A stretch of DNA of 6,102 nt from positions 1 to 6,102 of the forward strand of contig JAFZBT010000115.1 of assembly GCA_017561615.1 (NCBI GenBank), written 5' to 3'. This document shows, piece after piece, positions 5,962 to 6,102 of this stretch; position 1 is the first letter of the stretch, and each line of letters opens with the position of its first letter. A model generated the notes under the pieces. It was not told the DNA's origin. It was given only the letters and a program-made list of their open reading frames with translations, and did not search any database. Origin of the DNA: Erysipelotrichaceae bacterium (lineage in GTDB: Bacteria; Bacillota_I; Bacilli_A; Erysipelotrichales; Erysipelotrichaceae). Both the position numbers and the translations under genes were made by a program.

Positions 5962-6102
5962 TCAGAACTTGTGTCCGCCGCCGCCGCCGGAGAAGCCGCC
6001 TCCTCCGCCGCCGAAGCCGCCGCCGCCGCCGAAGCGGCCGGAGTGGCCGGAGCTGCTCTCCTTGTAGCGCTTCACGGTGTCGATGACGATCGGCGCGGCC
6101 AG
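5962..6102 (-). CDS. C-terminal end of a Gly-rich membrane protein, TPM-domain or DUF2207 type (partial)
   Basis: Only the last 46 residues are in the window, and the gene continues past the right edge. The frame reads from the window end as LAAPIVIDTVKRYKESSSGH, then FGGGGGFGGGGGGFSGGGGG, ending HKF and TGA (complement of 5962-5964). A short basic/serine linker followed by a glycine tail broken by Phe, with a final aromatic residue, is typical of the C-termini of TPM-domain (YgcG-like) and DUF2207 membrane proteins in Bacillota. The conserved domain itself is outside the window, so the two cannot be told apart. The run of CCG on the plus strand is simply the complement of these glycine codons. 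Confidence 0.7.
   Translation of the reverse strand: MAAPIVIDTVKRYKESSSGHSGRFGGGGGFGGGGGGFSGGGGGHKF

Noticed and set aside
5978..6036. Repeated CCGCCG tract resembling a microsatellite.
   Set aside because: It is the complement of glycine codons in the C-terminal tail of a minus-strand membrane protein, with interruptions by Phe and Ser codons in frame.

Overview
The window looks like chromosome of a Bacillota (Firmicutes) bacterium of moderate GC content. The evidence is strong AAAGGAGG/GGAGG ribosome binding sites, two lipoproteins with classical lipoboxes, short intergenic gaps and compact rho-independent terminators. A gut Erysipelotrichaceae-like organism would fit, but that is an inference from general impression and not a measured assignment. 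There is no CRISPR array, transposon, tRNA or rRNA, and no gene-free stretch longer than about 100 bases.

Layout, left to right. (1) The 3' part of a LOG-family nucleotide phosphoribohydrolase overlaps by four bases (ATGA) with a complete UDP-glucose 4-epimerase, galE. (2) An unlisted 49-codon gene (1622-1771) follows, with its own promoter-like sequence, a very strong ribosome binding site and a hairpin terminator. It encodes a small protein with an Ala/Val-rich N-terminal segment and an acidic tail. (3) A DUF885 lipoprotein, a probable surface metallopeptidase, starts only a few bases after that terminator. (4) On the opposite strand and convergent with it is a second lipoprotein made of two Ig-like domains and an unassigned C-terminal domain. 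The two genes share a perfect 20-bp palindromic terminator. (5) An AT-rich divergent promoter region containing a 16-bp palindrome separates this lipoprotein from a plus-strand pair. The pair is an acidic 202-residue protein with a hydrophobic N-terminus and Pro/Glu repeats, followed ten bases later by a von Willebrand factor A (vWA) protein with a MIDAS-type motif. (6) After a GC-rich hairpin, the window ends in the glycine-rich C-terminus of a minus-strand membrane protein of TPM or DUF2207 type.

The least-described content is the relationship between the 49-residue protein and the N-terminus of the 202-residue protein. They share a layout: basic start, Ala-rich hydrophobic segment, then an acidic stretch with V-I-[E/D]-x-x-Q-P. 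They look like members of one uncharacterised small family placed near surface-protein genes. The 202-residue protein and the vWA protein are probably co-transcribed and could act together at the membrane, but no function can be assigned from sequence alone. GC content rises visibly from about 5172 to the end of the window.
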